Shown piece after piece: positions 1 to 8,029 of a stretch of DNA of 64,000 nucleotides. The DNA is from an uncultured Corynebacterium sp. (GTDB taxonomy: Bacteria; Actinomycetota; Actinomycetes; Mycobacteriales; Mycobacteriaceae): NCBI GenBank assembly GCA_946223355.1, contig CAMIPB010000010.1, positions 1 to 64,000 on the forward strand, read 5' to 3'. How positions within the stretch are numbered: position 1 is the stretch's first letter; every line of letters starts with the position of its first letter. The notes below the pieces were generated by a model. The model was not told where the DNA came from, did no database searches, and worked only from the letters and a program-made list of their open reading frames with translations. Position numbers and translations under genes: made by a program.

Positions 1-283
1 CTGCCTCGTCAGATTTGACCCAGGTGTACTTGAGTACGTCAGCTTCAGAACCCAGGCGCTGGGAACAGTAAGTGCAGTCTTCAGGGCACAAGCCAGACTT
101 GAGGTTGACTAAGTAGTTGACCTTGACCTTGTTACCAAAGTAGTGGCGGCGCAATGTCGATGCCGCGTCTACTAACGCAAAGGTTTCTGCGTCAGAAGCT
201 CTGAGCATGGCCAAAGCCTCATCGTGGGTAGCGGCGTTACCGCCAGCAAGAATTCGATCAGCAATTTCCTTGTAAGTAGACAT
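1..283 (-). CDS. bioB: Biotin synthase, N-terminal part (cut by window edge)
   Basis: The reverse strand from an ATG at 283 encodes about 94 residues running off the left edge. They contain the radical-SAM cluster motif CPEDCTYC (CxxxCxxC), preceded by LVNLKSGL and followed by SQRLGSEA, the typical start of biotin synthase. The enzyme inserts sulfur into dethiobiotin using S-adenosylmethionine and Fe-S clusters in the cytoplasm. The catalytic barrel lies outside the window. The gene is divergent from the ZIP transporter at 370, and the 86-base gap carries a palindrome that could be a biotin-responsive operator. The family call is firm; only the N-terminus can be judged. Confidence 0.93.
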   Translation of the reverse strand, partial: MSTYKEIADRILAGGNAATHDEALAMLRASDAETFALVDAASTLRRHYFGNKVKVNYLVNLKSGLCPEDCTYCSQRLGSEADVLKYTWVKSDEA

Positions 284-299
284 GCGTCTATTAAACGTT

Positions 300-317
300 G
301 TTCTAGAACATTGTTCA
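300..317. promoter_or_regulatory. Palindromic candidate operator of bioB
   Basis: Two overlapping perfect palindromes lie just upstream of bioB: GTTCTAGAAC at 300-309 and GAACATTGTTC at 306-316. On the bioB strand the second reads TGAACAATGTTCT. This resembles the TGAAC-N3-GTTAC type of site I recall for the TetR-type biotin repressor BioQ of corynebacteria. The palindromes are seen directly; the link to BioQ is inference. Confidence 0.45.
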
Positions 318-357
318 ACTAGCACGGGTGTTGTTCACCTGAATTTCCGTGCGCTGT

Positions 358-363
358 TACACT
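358..363 (+). promoter_or_regulatory. -10 box of the ZIP transporter, probably leaderless
   Basis: TACACT ends six bases before the ATG at 370, leaving no room for a Shine-Dalgarno sequence. The transcript would therefore start at or next to the start codon. No good -35 hexamer is visible. Confidence 0.45.
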
Positions 364-369
364 TAACGC

Positions 370-1179
370 ATGATTGCTGAGTATGCGCTACCGTTTGCGC
401 TCACATTGGCGGCGGGTCTAGCCACAGCTTTGGGCGGCCTCGTAGTCTTTCAAAAGCGCCAACCCTCCCAAGTATTTTTCGCTTCAGCCTTGGGTTTTTC
501 AGCGGGCGTCATGCTCTGGGTTTCATTTTTAGAAATTATCCCTAAGGCCACTGCTTACTTCACTGAAAGCTTTGGCGCAGTAAAAGCGCAGTGGTATGCC
601 GTCGCGGCAGTCTTTGCAGGCATCGCCGTTATCGGCGTTATTGACCGTTTGGTACCCGACGCCGTGAACCCCCATGAGCCCGTGCTTGATGCCAGCAACG
701 AGTTCGATGAAGATCGCAATAGAGCACAAGCGTTTCGCAAAATGGGTTTCATGATGGCACTTGCTATCGGAATCCACAATTTTCCTGAAGGTTTTGCCAC
801 GTTCATCGCGGGTACTAACGATTTGCAAATTGCTCTGCCTATCGCCGTTGCTATAGCCGTGCACAACATCCCAGAAGGTATTGCGGTTGCCATTCCGATT
901 TGGCAGTCCACAGGCTCTCGAGCTTCTGGCTTTAAGTGGGCAACCATCACTGGCCTAGCCGAACCTATCGGTGCACTCGTCGGCTTTGCACTACTTGCGC
1001 CATTTATGGGGCCGACAACTATGGGCATATGCTTTGCCATGATCGCTGGCGTCATGGTGTTTATCTCTATCGATGAATTACTGCCTACTGCTATTGCTAC
1101 GGGCAAACACCACGCTGCAATCTATGGCCTCATTGTCGGAATGGCCGTTATGGCCATGAGCCTTTTGCTTTTCCTTTGA
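370..1179 (+). CDS. zupT: ZIP-family divalent metal transporter (ZupT-like)
   Basis: This 269-residue integral membrane protein has about eight hydrophobic segments. It carries both ZIP signatures: HNFPEGFATF near residue 137 and HNIPEGIAVAIP near residue 165, whose His, Asn, Pro and Glu residues line the metal path in transmembrane helices 4 and 5. A short acidic loop with one His (DAVNPHEPVLDASNEFDED) separates the N- and C-terminal halves. ZupT proteins import zinc and other divalent metals such as iron or manganese across the cytoplasmic membrane; the substrate here cannot be told. It is monocistronic and divergent from bioB. No Zur- or DtxR-like box was recognised upstream. Confidence 0.92.
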   Translation: MIAEYALPFALTLAAGLATALGGLVVFQKRQPSQVFFASALGFSAGVMLWVSFLEIIPKATAYFTESFGAVKAQWYAVAAVFAGIAVIGVIDRLVPDAVNPHEPVLDASNEFDEDRNRAQAFRKMGFMMALAIGIHNFPEGFATFIAGTNDLQIALPIAVAIAVHNIPEGIAVAIPIWQSTGSRASGFKWATITGLAEPIGALVGFALLAPFMGPTTMGICFAMIAGVMVFISIDELLPTAIATGKHHAAIYGLIVGMAVMAMSLLLFL

Positions 1180-1232
1180 CCCACGATGGCGGGGAATATG
1201 AAAGCCATAAGATCCTCACTAGCAGTCAAGGA

Positions 1233-2216
1233 TTAGGACGAAGAATTGGGCAGCGAATCTTTGAACAGTTCTGCAGAGGCTGTCACACCCCAATCGTCGG
1301 CACCATTAACGCCATAAGTTCCCACGAGGGGCTCACTTGCTCGGGAGTTCTCGGCCTGCTCTGAAGTCTCAAGTGCGTAGGAAGCCACAGGTGTAGGGCT
1401 AGTCTCATGCGGCGATTCCTGCTCTGCGAGTGAGTCAGTGTCCTGGTGGTATGAGGCAAAAGCGGAGGGTTGCTGCCAGGAGTTCAAAAAGCTATCGGAT
1501 TCTGTGACGTATGCGTGGCCATCGTGGAAGAAAACAAAGCCCAACAACGGCTGGTTGTTATCTGCCGAATGCCTAGCGCTTTGGGCGAGTCCAGGTACGT
1601 TTTTTACAACGCCCAGAACACGGCCGTCGATAGCAACGTTTATATCCTGTACAGCTTCTACCGGGTTATTGCTGGTGGATTCATCAAAGGATGACGTGGA
1701 AACAGGGGAGAACGTAGCAACAAATGAGCTGGTGCTCCGGTTAGTGATCACAAAGTGTGTGTCAGCGTTACCAAGCTCAACATTGCGTAGCGCGGAAGGG
1801 TCCGGAAGTGGGCATGCGATTGCACCATGAAAATCTCTGTTAGTTGCATTGGCGCTAGTTAGTAATGAAGCATTTCTTGGCACCGCAGCCTGCGGGCGTG
1901 GGAGGATTACTCCGCAATGTACGGAATCCGAAGCAATTGCGACTAGAACGTGGACATTAACGGCAAAGTACTCACTCTTGCATTCATTAAAGACGGGGTG
2001 GCTATTAAGGCTATCTTTTGTAAGATTCCCGATAACTCCTTGATCGCAGCGTACGATCCAGCCACCCGTTGGTGGATGTGGCTGCGCAATAGCGTGCACA
2101 ATCCGTGGCTGAGACTCCAAGGCACCAATGGAGAGCGCGACCGCTGTTGAAATGCTCGACAGTGGTTGATAGATACCAACGGGGAGCCCAGGAGTGGGAA
2201 GGTGGTACACGTGCAT
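1233..2216 (-). CDS. Hypothetical protein with two similar internal segments
   Basis: This 327-residue protein belongs to no family I recognise. It has no signal peptide or membrane segment. Two stretches look alike: about residues 40-95 (GGWIVRCDQGVIGNLTKD and following) and about residues 188-240 (INVAIDGRVLGVVKNVPGL and following). Each pairs a beta-like 'G-x-V-I/L-G' strand with a polar helix-like stretch and a second strand. The C-terminal 80 residues are rich in Ser, Glu and Pro and probably disordered. It is followed on the same strand after the gap by nothing but the zupT 3' end, and lies 23 bases downstream of the ClC gene, so it may be co-transcribed with it. Function unknown. Confidence 0.6.
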   Translation of the reverse strand: MHVYHLPTPGLPVGIYQPLSSISTAVALSIGALESQPRIVHAIAQPHPPTGGWIVRCDQGVIGNLTKDSLNSHPVFNECKSEYFAVNVHVLVAIASDSVHCGVILPRPQAAVPRNASLLTSANATNRDFHGAIACPLPDPSALRNVELGNADTHFVITNRSTSSFVATFSPVSTSSFDESTSNNPVEAVQDINVAIDGRVLGVVKNVPGLAQSARHSADNNQPLLGFVFFHDGHAYVTESDSFLNSWQQPSAFASYHQDTDSLAEQESPHETSPTPVASYALETSEQAENSRASEPLVGTYGVNGADDWGVTASAELFKDSLPNSSS

Positions 2217-2239
2217 ATCTCTACACTATCGCAGCTAGT

Positions 2240-3511
2240 CTAACGGCTTGAAAGTTTTGCTCTAGCCCACGAGAATACAGCCGGTACCCAGAGTGCAAAA
2301 TAGCGTGCGCCAATAGCGGCCAGCAGGAGGAAAGGTAAGGTCCACAATTCTGGCTTTGTTAGCTCCCAGGTGATGAGCGCCGCGAAAAACGGGGCGCGTT
2401 GTGTTACTGCCAGTACTGCAGAAGCGCCAATTAGAACGAATGTTGCGAGAGACACTCCGTCCTGAAGCCCTAAAACACCGGCTTCGTGGAGCAACAAGGC
2501 GACACATCCGCCTAACGACGCCCCAGTGGCGAGCGCGGGCGTCAAGGTGCCACCTACAGCGCCGGAACGCAGGCACAGGACAGTCGCGAGAGGCTTAATG
2601 AGCATGAGCACTAAAAACACTTGCCAAGTACCTGATTCCGCGAATCCAAGTTCGAGGATTTTAAAACCGTTTCCGGTAATTTCAGGCAGGAAATAGGCAA
2701 TCGCACCCACAATCGCGCCCACAGCAGCGATGGAAAGCGGAAGTAACCAGTACCTGCGTGGTTGGTGCGCTGAAGCGTACTGGGATGCGCGGAAGAAGGA
2801 CTCTCCCACAAGCCAGGCACAGGGGACGATAAAGATGACCCACAGACTCGCCCAGAACAAGACGGCGGTGTTGGGGAGCACTTCGGGGAAATCATAGACT
2901 GCGCGCCAACCGATGATTGGCCAAGCAGTTGCAGTGGCGATGCAGGACATTACGACAGCAACGACAATCGAGCGCTTCCTGCGGGCTAAGCCAAGAACTT
3001 CGAGCGAGAATAATGCACCTGCCACGGGCACGTTATAAACAGCGCCTAAACCTGCTCCGGCAGCAGAGGCGAGCAAGATGGCTCGGTCCGTGGGCTCCAG
3101 GCGGGTGAAGGTGCCCATTCGATCAGTCATGGCAGCAGATGTTTGCCGCGGCGCATTTTCACGACCTAAAGACATTCCGCTTCCCACAACTATGAGCTGG
3201 AGGAACGCATCGGTAAGTGTGCGGTTTATGGGGAGTGAATCGCTGGATTTAAGCGTTGATTTTACCGTGCGTACTTCGCCAGTTGTGCGCAATATCCACC
3301 AGCCAATTCCAGCGACTGCACCGCCTATGGCAGGGGCTGCGATGGTGCGAAGCAAACTCATGTTGTCTGTGATTGCGACTGCTTCCAGTGCGTGGATAAA
3401 CACGGTCATTGCCATGCCCACAAGTCCAGCGAGTAGCCCTCCAACAACGGTCAAGAGCGCCATCACACCCGTGGCACGATGTGCTGAATAGTGGGGGGCG
3501 TGTGTGCTCAT
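2240..3511 (-). CDS. ClC-family chloride channel or transporter
   Basis: This 423-residue polytopic membrane protein carries ClC landmarks. SGMSLGRENAPRQ near residue 112 corresponds to the G(K/R)EGP selectivity segment, in a variant form with ENAP in place of EGP. GAVYNVPVAGALFSLEVL near residue 158 corresponds to the conserved 'AxFNAPLAGxLFALE' helix. GGTLTPALATGASLGG near residue 320 corresponds to the GGxFxPxLxxGA segment. ClC proteins move chloride, some as H+/Cl- antiporters. There is no cytoplasmic CBS pair. It lies 15 bases after the DUF808 gene on the same strand. The ion and mechanism cannot be decided from sequence. Confidence 0.88.
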   Translation of the reverse strand: MSTHAPHYSAHRATGVMALLTVVGGLLAGLVGMAMTVFIHALEAVAITDNMSLLRTIAAPAIGGAVAGIGWWILRTTGEVRTVKSTLKSSDSLPINRTLTDAFLQLIVVGSGMSLGRENAPRQTSAAMTDRMGTFTRLEPTDRAILLASAAGAGLGAVYNVPVAGALFSLEVLGLARRKRSIVVAVVMSCIATATAWPIIGWRAVYDFPEVLPNTAVLFWASLWVIFIVPCAWLVGESFFRASQYASAHQPRRYWLLPLSIAAVGAIVGAIAYFLPEITGNGFKILELGFAESGTWQVFLVLMLIKPLATVLCLRSGAVGGTLTPALATGASLGGCVALLLHEAGVLGLQDGVSLATFVLIGASAVLAVTQRAPFFAALITWELTKPELWTLPFLLLAAIGARYFALWVPAVFSWARAKLSSR

Positions 3512-3526
3512 ATGACTGGAAGTGTT

Positions 3527-4477
3527 CTACTTTTTGACGTTTGCCAGAACCGACTTAATTGGAGTAACGATAGCTACTACAACGAGGCCAACGAGGAAGC
3601 CGAAGACCATTGCACAAACGGTATCAACGAGCCAAGCCAGGATTCCCTCCGGAACGGACGCTGCAAGGTGGTGGATGAAGTCATAGGGCTGGTTGATGCC
3701 AAATTCGTGCATACCGTTGTAGACAATGTGGCCACCGACCCAGAGCATTGCCGCCGTACCCACAATTCCGATGATGCGCAGTACATGAGGCATTCCCTTT
3801 ACCAGGAGCGGGCCGATCTTAGAATCTGGATTCTTGTCGATCATGCGCAGACCGATGTCATCAATTTTAACAAGCAGTCCCACTGCGCCATACACACCGA
3901 AGGTGATGCCGATGCCGACTGCGATGAGAACGGCTGCACGCATAGCGAGAGACTCTTGAGCGACCTCGTTGAGCGAAATCACCATGATTTCAGCGGACAA
4001 AATTAAATCCGTGGTAATCGCGGATTTAACTAGCTTGTCTTCTGCCTCTGGCCCTGTTTCTACTGCTGTTTTATTGTCAGCTTCCTTTTCATCACCTTCA
4101 TCACCGGAGTGGTCAGACTTATGGAATACCTTGTGCAAAATCTTCTCTGCACCCTCGAAACAGAGAAACGAACCGCCGAGCATCAAAATAGGAGTCAGTG
4201 CCCACGGCGCAAACGCTGACAAAAGGAGGGCAATAGGCAAGATGATGAGAAGCTTGTTTCGGAGTGATCCCTTAGTGATCTTCCAAATCATAGGAAGCTC
4301 GCGTGACGGATCCACTCCGGTGACATACTGGGGAGTCACCGCTGCATCGTCTACGACCACTCCGGCGGCCTTTGTTGATGTCTTTGCCGCCATTCCAGCG
4401 ACATCGTCAACAGTTACTGCTGCCTTGCGTGCGATCAACGCGACGTCGTCAAGCAACGCTAGTAGGCCACCTGCCAT
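3527..4477 (-). CDS. DUF808 (YedI-like) inner-membrane protein
   Basis: The 316-residue product begins MAGGLLALLDDVALIARKAA and continues with DDVAGMAAKTSTKAAGVVVDDAAV and a long multi-helix membrane domain. This arrangement is characteristic of the DUF808/YedI family. FEGAEKILHKVFHK near residue 125 is another family feature. The charged loop after it is rich in Glu, Asp and Lys. No biochemical role is established that I know of. It sits upstream of and close to the ClC gene on the same strand, so the two membrane proteins may share a transcript. Confidence 0.88.
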   Translation of the reverse strand: MAGGLLALLDDVALIARKAAVTVDDVAGMAAKTSTKAAGVVVDDAAVTPQYVTGVDPSRELPMIWKITKGSLRNKLLIILPIALLLSAFAPWALTPILMLGGSFLCFEGAEKILHKVFHKSDHSGDEGDEKEADNKTAVETGPEAEDKLVKSAITTDLILSAEIMVISLNEVAQESLAMRAAVLIAVGIGITFGVYGAVGLLVKIDDIGLRMIDKNPDSKIGPLLVKGMPHVLRIIGIVGTAAMLWVGGHIVYNGMHEFGINQPYDFIHHLAASVPEGILAWLVDTVCAMVFGFLVGLVVVAIVTPIKSVLANVKK

Positions 4478-4550
4478 TTTGCACCCCTAAAATATGTCGA
4501 GCTTCGTTTTATCTAACGTACCGGAAACAGCTTAGTGGGTAGAACGAAAT

Positions 4551-5087
4551 TTAGTTTGCAGGCGCTAGTTCAACATTCTCGGCCCAGGTGAGTTCGATTC
4601 CCATATTTAGGAGCCATGCCATAACGTCATCTTGATTACGGGTAATTCCCTCGACAGCACTCAATGTGGTTTCAATGGCACGTTCAGCGTCTTCTGCGCT
4701 AATGAGGCCAGCTGAAGTGGCAGCTGACAACTCGTCGATATCCAACACGTTGAGTGGTTGGCCAGTAATAGAGACCAAATCAATATAGAGATCGCGAGTA
4801 GTCCACACGTCGCCTTCAACGGAAATATCCGCTACGTCGAGGTAGAAATCTTGTACCTGTCCCTTGCCTTCACGGAAATGAAAGATGTTGGCACGCAATC
4901 CTAATTCAGGCAGGAGCCAAGATTCCAGGTAGCCGAAATCATCGTGGTCGGCGCCGCGTCCCATGTAAAGACCAAAGTCTGTGAGATGGAAGGTGTCAAC
5001 TTCGCGCTGAAAACCCTTTGGGTCGATGTTGACGTTTTCTACAACGTTAAACGTTTCTTGTTTGATGGGGTGTAGATCAACAGCCAT
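4551..5087 (-). CDS. DUF402-domain protein
   Basis: The 178-residue soluble protein matches the DUF402 pattern. A beta-rich half contains DFYLDVADISVEGDVWTTRD, followed by DLYIDLVSITGQPLNVLDIDELSAA, a carboxylate-rich strand-turn-helix typical of the family. Some DUF402 relatives hydrolyse nucleotides or phosphoesters using acidic residues and divalent metal; whether this one does is unknown. It directly follows the secreted-protein gene on the same strand (11-base gap), so co-transcription is likely. The start ATG has no strong ribosome site because it lies next to the upstream stop. Confidence 0.75.
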   Translation of the reverse strand: MAVDLHPIKQETFNVVENVNIDPKGFQREVDTFHLTDFGLYMGRGADHDDFGYLESWLLPELGLRANIFHFREGKGQVQDFYLDVADISVEGDVWTTRDLYIDLVSITGQPLNVLDIDELSAATSAGLISAEDAERAIETTLSAVEGITRNQDDVMAWLLNMGIELTWAENVELAPAN

Positions 5088-5098
5088 TTAGTTTACCT

Positions 5099-5884
5099 CT
5101 ACTTCACTTCTACGATGGCTGCAGTGGGGGCGAAGTTGCAGGCTGTGGACTTGGTTTTGAGCGTTCCCGAAAGCACTGCGATAACAGTGCCCTTGCCGGT
5201 CTTAGCTGTGCCTGAGACAGTGGCAGGGCCGTCTTCGTTAATGCCATTGTTAGACAGGGGGGTGGCTCCGGTCCGCAAATTGTTGAGGTTTACCCAGTGG
5301 ACAAACATCTTGCCTTGACGCTTGGCGGCAGCATCGGTGCCGAGCGCGGTGAACAGGAACGTTGTTTCGCCTTTCTTGGCGCCGGGTGCAGGGATCTTCG
5401 TCGGACCTGGGACCGCGATGGCTGAGCCTACGGAATCTCCGCGTTCAGCGATGCAGCGGCCAGAAACGGTTGGCCAGTAAAACTGAGTAACGTCTGGGCC
5501 ACCCTTCAGGGGGCTTAGTTCCGGGCCACCTTCGCCATTGCCAGAGTAGAAGTTCAATGCAGTCAGGATAGTGTTTTTGACTGGCTCGGGCAGCCATGGC
5601 TGGCTTGCAAACGCCTTGACGTCGCGCTGCACTTGCTTGGTTGGACGGCCATATTTATCGAGGAGGTGAAACTGGGAGGACATTCCGTCGCTCGAGTGTT
5701 TCACTGAGGAGACCTGACGGGAAATCTGGGTCTTGGAAGGCGCATCAACGCGAGCCTGTGGCGCTTCGGATCCGTGAGCAGGGGCAATTGCGGGGGTGGT
5801 AAGTCCGATCGCTAAAGCCACGCCTGCAGCAGCCAGCAGGCTCTTGCGCACTGAGGCGTGGTTTTTCTTCTGGTTCGCTACCAC
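5099..5884 (-). CDS. Conserved corynebacterial secreted protein
   Basis: I start this gene at the GTG at 5884, because GGAGA (5893-5897) lies eight bases upstream. An in-frame ATG at 5932 has no such site. The 261-residue product opens with a basic N-terminus, a hydrophobic stretch (SLLAAAGVALAIGLTTPAIA) and an Ala-rich cleavage region, a standard Sec signal peptide. The mature part contains GRCIAERGDSVGSAIAVPGP and a closing ACNFAP, so two cysteines may form a disulfide. I recognise it only as a secreted protein type seen beside typA in corynebacteria; the function is unknown. Confidence 0.7.
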   Translation of the reverse strand: MVANQKKNHASVRKSLLAAAGVALAIGLTTPAIAPAHGSEAPQARVDAPSKTQISRQVSSVKHSSDGMSSQFHLLDKYGRPTKQVQRDVKAFASQPWLPEPVKNTILTALNFYSGNGEGGPELSPLKGGPDVTQFYWPTVSGRCIAERGDSVGSAIAVPGPTKIPAPGAKKGETTFLFTALGTDAAAKRQGKMFVHWVNLNNLRTGATPLSNNGINEDGPATVSGTAKTGKGTVIAVLSGTLKTKSTACNFAPTAAIVEVK

Positions 5885-6105
5885 TGGTTTTGTCTCCACG
5901 GTTGAGGTCAAAAATGCAAGATGCGACCACATTGTTCACATTAATCACATCTTTAACAACAGTAACAATAGCTGTTTATGTTTGGCTGTCAAGCTAAAGC
6001 AGAGAATCTTCCAAAAAGCTCCTTTGGATAGTGCAGATGTACTGTGGTGGGAGTATCGTTGAATATCGCAAAAATTTTTCCCTAAAAATTCAGGAGAACC
6101 CCTTC

Positions 6106-8016
6106 GTGACAACAACTGAGTTCCGTAACGTAGCCATCGTGGCGCACGTTGACCATGGCAAGACCACCCTCGTCAACGGCATGCTTGAACAATCGGGCGC
6201 TTTCGGCGACCACGGCGACAAAACCGATCGCGTCATGGACTCGGGAGACCTGGAACGTGAAAAGGGCATCACCATCCTGGCCAAAAACACGGCCATCGTC
6301 CGCAAAGGCTTGGGCAAAGATGGGGGAGACCTCATCATCAACGTTATTGATACCCCAGGCCACGCCGACTTCGGCGGTGAGGTTGAGCGCGGTTTGTCCA
6401 TGGTGGACGGCGTTGTATTGCTTGTCGACGCATCTGAAGGACCTCTACCACAGACCCGCTTTGTATTGACCAAAGCTTTGGAATCCAAGCTCCCTGTCAT
6501 TATCGCGGTAAATAAAACTGACCGTCCAGACGCTCGTATTGAAGAGGTCGTCGGCGAAGCACAGGACCTGTTGCTGGAAATCGCTGCTGGCTTGGACGAT
6601 CCGGAAGCAGCAGCCGCCGCAGAAGAGCTGCTCGATCTTCCTGTTTTGTACACCTCGGGCCGCGCAGGTAAGGCGTCCACCGAAAACCCTGGTGATGCCA
6701 ACGAGCCGGACGCAGAAGACTTGCAGGCGCTGTTTGACGTAATTTACAACGTACTCCCAGAGCCTTCCGCAAACCTGGACGCCCCACTCCAAGCGCACGT
6801 AACCAACCTTGACTCCTCCTCCTTCTTGGGCCGTATCGGTCTGCTGCGTATCCACGCTGGCAAAATTAAGAAGGGCCAGCAGGTTGCTTGGATTCACTAT
6901 GACGAAGACGGTAACGAGCACACCAAGACTGTTAAAATCGCTGAACTTTTGCGCACCGTCGGCTTTGAACGCCAGCCAACCGAGGAAGCAATCGCGGGCG
7001 ATATCGTGGCCATTTCTGGTATTCCAGAAATCATGATTGGTGACACCCTGGCAGACCCAGAAAACCCGGTTGCACTGCCACGCATCACCGTCGACGAGCC
7101 AGCGATCTCCATGACCATCGGCGTGAACACTTCGCCACTGGCTGGCCGCGGTGGCGGCGACAAGCTCACAGCCCGCATGATCAAGGCTCGCCTTGACCAG
7201 GAACTCATCGGTAATGTTTCACTGCGCGTAAACCCAACAGAGCGTCCAGACGCTTGGGAAGTTCAAGGACGCGGTGAGATGGCGCTTTCTGTCCTGATTG
7301 AAACCATGCGCCGTGAAGGCTTTGAGTTGACCGTAGGTAAGCCACAGGTTGTGACAAAAGAAATTGATGGCAAGGTCCACGAGCCGTACGAGATCATGGT
7401 CATTGACACCCCATCTGAGCACCAGGGCAACGTCACCCAGCTCATGGCAGCGCGCAAGGGGCAGATGCAGTCCATGGATGTGCGTGAAGGTGACTGGATC
7501 CGCATGGAGTTCCGAGTTCCTGCTCGTGGCCTCATCGGCTTCCGTACCACCTTCCTCACGGAAACTCGTGGTGCTGGTATTGCTAACTCCTACTCTGATG
7601 GCCTTGATGTCTGGGCAGGCGAAATCAAGGGGCGTCCAACCGGCTCCTTGGTCGCTGACCGCTCCGGCCAGATCACCCAGTATGCGCTGATGCAGCTGGC
7701 GGACCGTGGCGAGTTCTTCGTCGAGCCGGGAGTAGAGGCATACGAAGGCATGGTCGTGGGTGCTAACAACCGTGATGAAGACATGGACATCAACATCACC
7801 AAGGAAAAGAAGCTCACCAACATGCGTGCCGCTTCCGCAGACACCACCGTGACTTTGGCCAAGGCAAAGACTCTGTCTTTGGATGAGGCACTGGAGTTCT
7901 GTGGCAACGACGAGTGCGTAGAAATCACTCCTGAGACTTTGCGTGTGCGCAAGGTCATCCTCAATGCAACCGAGCGTGGCCGTGCTCGCTCACGTGCGAA
8001 GCAGATGAATAAGTAA
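6106..8016 (+). CDS. typA: Ribosome-associated GTPase TypA/BipA
   Basis: Translation most likely starts at the GTG at 6106, six bases after AGGAGA; the resulting 636 residues match the usual TypA length. The GTPase domain shows G1 AHVDHGKTTL, switch I EREKGITI, G3 DTPGHADF and G4 NKTD. It is followed by translation-factor domains II, III and V, containing RGGGDKLTARM and RGRGEMALSVL, and the TypA C-terminal domain with GLIGFRTTFLTETRG. TypA binds ribosomes and affects assembly and stress adaptation. The gene precedes the LpqW-like lipoprotein by 13 bases, an order also known from mycobacteria. Confidence 0.96.
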   Translation: MTTTEFRNVAIVAHVDHGKTTLVNGMLEQSGAFGDHGDKTDRVMDSGDLEREKGITILAKNTAIVRKGLGKDGGDLIINVIDTPGHADFGGEVERGLSMVDGVVLLVDASEGPLPQTRFVLTKALESKLPVIIAVNKTDRPDARIEEVVGEAQDLLLEIAAGLDDPEAAAAAEELLDLPVLYTSGRAGKASTENPGDANEPDAEDLQALFDVIYNVLPEPSANLDAPLQAHVTNLDSSSFLGRIGLLRIHAGKIKKGQQVAWIHYDEDGNEHTKTVKIAELLRTVGFERQPTEEAIAGDIVAISGIPEIMIGDTLADPENPVALPRITVDEPAISMTIGVNTSPLAGRGGGDKLTARMIKARLDQELIGNVSLRVNPTERPDAWEVQGRGEMALSVLIETMRREGFELTVGKPQVVTKEIDGKVHEPYEIMVIDTPSEHQGNVTQLMAARKGQMQSMDVREGDWIRMEFRVPARGLIGFRTTFLTETRGAGIANSYSDGLDVWAGEIKGRPTGSLVADRSGQITQYALMQLADRGEFFVEPGVEAYEGMVVGANNRDEDMDINITKEKKLTNMRAASADTTVTLAKAKTLSLDEALEFCGNDECVEITPETLRVRKVILNATERGRARSRAKQMNK

Positions 8017-8029
8017 AGCTCGAACCCTA

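Noticed and set aside
6090..6701. Long reverse-strand open frame over typA (203 codons)
   Set aside because: It is the mirror of the conserved GTPase domain, has no family features, and typA is certain on the other strand.
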